NCBI GenBank assembly: GCA_021443625.1 | Contig: JABUTP010000054.1 | Span: 6,788-14,163 of the forward strand | From: Bacteroidales bacterium | GTDB lineage: Bacteria > Bacteroidota > Bacteroidia > Bacteroidales > UBA932 | Direction of reading: 5' to 3' | DNA: 7,376 nt | Made by a program: the position numbers and the translations under genes | Notes under the pieces: model-generated | Databases searched by the model: none | What the model was told of the DNA's origin: nothing | The model's input: only the letters and a program-made list of their open reading frames with translations | Shown: positions 6,481-7,376 of the stretch, in pieces | Position numbering within the stretch: the first letter of the stretch is position 1 | How the letters are laid out: the number at the start of each line of letters is the position of its first letter

Positions 6481-6982
6481 AAGCTCTGATTTTTGATGCC
6501 AGAGTGTTGCGGGCCCGCTGGTAGCGCATGGCCACCGCCCCGCGTTTTATCCCAAGCGCCCTGGCAATCTCCTGTTGGGAATAATCTTCAAACACGTACA
6601 TATTGAAAACCGTCCGCTCTCCTATGGGGAGTTCGGCTATCATTTCCAGAATCTGCGTTTCGCTCAGCGCCTCCACGGTTTCGGCCGCCGGCGGTTCGCA
6701 TTGTGTCGCATCCACTGTGCACTCTTCGAGACTCTGGAGTTTTTTCAAATCACCCTTGCGCAGATACTGCAGGCAGGTGTTTACCATAATCCTGGTCAGC
6801 CACGCCTTCAGCGACCCCTTTCCCCTGTCGGAAAACTGGTGGAAGTGGGTGTATGCGGCCACAAAGCCGTCCTGGAACAGGTCTTGGGAAGTGTCGGCGT
6901 CGGAAACGTACCGCCGGCAGACGGCGAGGAGATATCCCCCCAGGTCGGCGTAAGCTTTTTCCAATACTTCCAGTCTGTCCAT
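6464..6982 (-). CDS. ECF-type RNA polymerase sigma factor
   Basis: A 172-residue extracytoplasmic-function sigma factor, typical in length, with only regions 2 and 4. Region 2 lies at about 8-76: SQDLFQDGFVAAY (32-44) is the core-binding part and WLTRIMVNTCLQYLRK (61-76) the -10-recognising part. An acidic linker follows, then region 4 at about 106-167 with ELPIGERTVFNMYVFEDYS and the helix-turn-helix QQEIARALGIKRGAVAMRYQ (136-155). The ATG at 6982 is well supported, because an in-frame TGA lies 18 bases upstream. The stop codon lies inside the next gene, a 17-base overlap that favours translational coupling with its presumed anti-sigma partner. Its regulon cannot be read from this window. 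The promoter in front resembles a housekeeping promoter, so autoregulation is not evident. Confidence 0.95.
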   Translation of the reverse strand: MDRLEVLEKAYADLGGYLLAVCRRYVSDADTSQDLFQDGFVAAYTHFHQFSDRGKGSLKAWLTRIMVNTCLQYLRKGDLKKLQSLEECTVDATQCEPPAAETVEALSETQILEMIAELPIGERTVFNMYVFEDYSQQEIARALGIKRGAVAMRYQRARNTLASKIRAYEKQS

Positions 6983-7068
6983 GTTCGGTGTGAGATGTCA
7001 AGGCGGGGCTTCTGATGCAGCTCTAAAAACTCTTTTAATGAAATGCACGGAATCCCCGAAAGTCACTT

Positions 7069-7098
7069 CAAATTTACTTTTTTTGTTTCAACAACAAT
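7069..7098 (-). promoter_or_regulatory. Putative promoter of the ECF sigma operon
   Basis: Read on the minus strand, ATTG (7098-7095) is followed after 18 bases by TAAATTTG (7076-7069), an exact match to the Bacteroidota -7 box TAnnTTTG. Transcription would start near 7062, leaving a leader of about 80 bases before the sigma factor ATG. The -33 box is imperfect (ATTG for TTTG). The exact -7 match in an otherwise gene-free region makes the assignment reasonable. Confidence 0.55.
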
Positions 7099-7110
7099 CA
7101 AGTTTTGATT
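7096..7110. repeat. Small palindrome between the two divergent promoters
   Basis: AATCAA (7096-7101) and TTGATT (7105-7110) form a perfect 6-base inverted repeat with a 3-base spacer. It overlaps the -33 boxes of both divergent promoters. A further TTGATT occurs at 7138-7143, 33 bases (about three helix turns) after the first. It could be an operator, or simply the by-product of two similar promoter boxes facing outward in A/T-rich DNA. Confidence 0.35.
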
Positions 7111-7134
7111 TTAGCCCGCTAAATCGTAACTTGT
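7104..7134 (+). promoter_or_regulatory. Putative promoter of murA
   Basis: TTTG at 7104-7107 is followed after 19 bases by TAACTTGT at 7127-7134, which matches TAnnTTTG except for its last two bases. RNA would start near 7141, about 18 bases before the murA ATG. Spacing is ideal but the -7 box is imperfect, so confidence is moderate. Its upstream box is back to back with that of the sigma operon promoter. Confidence 0.4.
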
Positions 7135-7158
7135 GCCTTGATTAAGCAGATACCAGAT

Positions 7159-7376
7159 ATGTCATCTTTTGTCATAGAAGGAGGTCACAGACTTCACGGA
7201 ACCATTACTCCCGCGGGAGCCAAGAATGAGGCTCTGCAGGTTATATGCGCAACCCTTCTCACCGATAAGGAGGTGACGATTTCAAATGTGCCCGACATCG
7301 CCGACGTCAACAATCTTATCAGCCTGCTTGCCGATATGGGGGTCAAGGTCACTGACTGCGGCAACCATTGCTGGAG
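7159..7376 (+). CDS. murA: UDP-N-acetylglucosamine 1-carboxyvinyltransferase (MurA), N-terminal part
   Basis: The first committed enzyme of peptidoglycan synthesis, which transfers enolpyruvate from phosphoenolpyruvate to UDP-GlcNAc in the cytoplasm. Only the first 72 codons (of about 420-435 in the family) are in the window. They include GTITPAGAKNEALQVIC, whose Lys22 and Asn23 stand at the same positions as the active-site pair in E. coli MurA, and VTISNVPDIADVNNLISLL, typical of the inside-out alpha/beta barrel. The catalytic-loop cysteine lies beyond the window end. The ATG at 7159 gives the expected N-terminus. It is divergent from the sigma operon. Confidence 0.93.
   Translation, partial: MSSFVIEGGHRLHGTITPAGAKNEALQVICATLLTDKEVTISNVPDIADVNNLISLLADMGVKVTDCGNHCW

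Larger units (their letters stand above)
6983..7158. other. Divergent intergenic region (sigma operon / murA)
   Basis: These 176 bases hold the two back-to-back putative promoters and a small palindrome described separately. The sigma operon leader (about 7062 to 6983 on the minus strand) could fold loosely: CGGGG near its 5' end can pair with CCCCG near 7008-7004, around an inner TAAAA/TTTTA hairpin. No open reading frame, tRNA or known riboswitch is apparent. Confidence 0.6.

Noticed and set aside
6575..7015. 146-codon plus-strand frame opposite the sigma factor
   Set aside because: The minus strand encodes clear sigma regions 2 and 4; the plus frame extends into the intergenic region and matches nothing known.

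Overview
The window looks like a chromosomal segment of a member of the Bacteroidota, most likely the order Bacteroidales; a Rikenellaceae/Alistipes-like host is a guess only. The evidence is the rpmB-rpmG-DUF4295-ftsY order, start codons preceded by A/T-rich sequence rather than Shine-Dalgarno motifs, promoter elements of the TTTG / TAnnTTTG kind, and a sigma factor paired with a beta-barrel protein of a sort known from this phylum. There are no tRNA or rRNA genes, insertion sequences, CRISPR arrays or signs of recent transfer. Coding density is high, and no gene-free stretch exceeds 180 bases.

Positions 1-808 carry a plausible promoter followed by three very small ribosomal genes: rpmB (bL28), rpmG (bL33) and a 53-residue DUF4295 protein that a length cut-off would miss. 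A strong intrinsic terminator ends this unit. The next gene, a radical SAM protein related to the TYW1/wyosine-synthetase-like group, starts directly after the terminator's T tract, so its expression probably depends on read-through. After it come ftsY (signal recognition particle receptor), with its own promoter-like TAAATTTGC element, and 13 bases later pheT (phenylalanyl-tRNA synthetase beta chain). The whole left part therefore serves protein synthesis and targeting. pheT ends at a bidirectional terminator (5091-5126) that also serves the convergent operon from the right.

Positions 5143-6982, on the minus strand, form a two-gene operon with a 17-base overlap: an ECF sigma factor and a 445-residue protein. 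The second protein has a short cytoplasmic anti-sigma-like head, one inner-membrane helix, an acidic Ala/Ser/Asp-rich linker of about 145 residues and a predicted eight-stranded outer-membrane barrel. This matches the dual membrane-spanning anti-sigma (Dma/Das) architecture reported in Bacteroides thetaiotaomicron. It suggests a device in which an event at the outer membrane releases a sigma factor in the cytoplasm through one polypeptide crossing the envelope. This is the most interesting system in the window.

Positions 6983-7158 are a divergent promoter region. On its right begins murA (first step of peptidoglycan synthesis), cut by the window end. The two promoters are back to back, and a small palindrome lies between their upstream elements.
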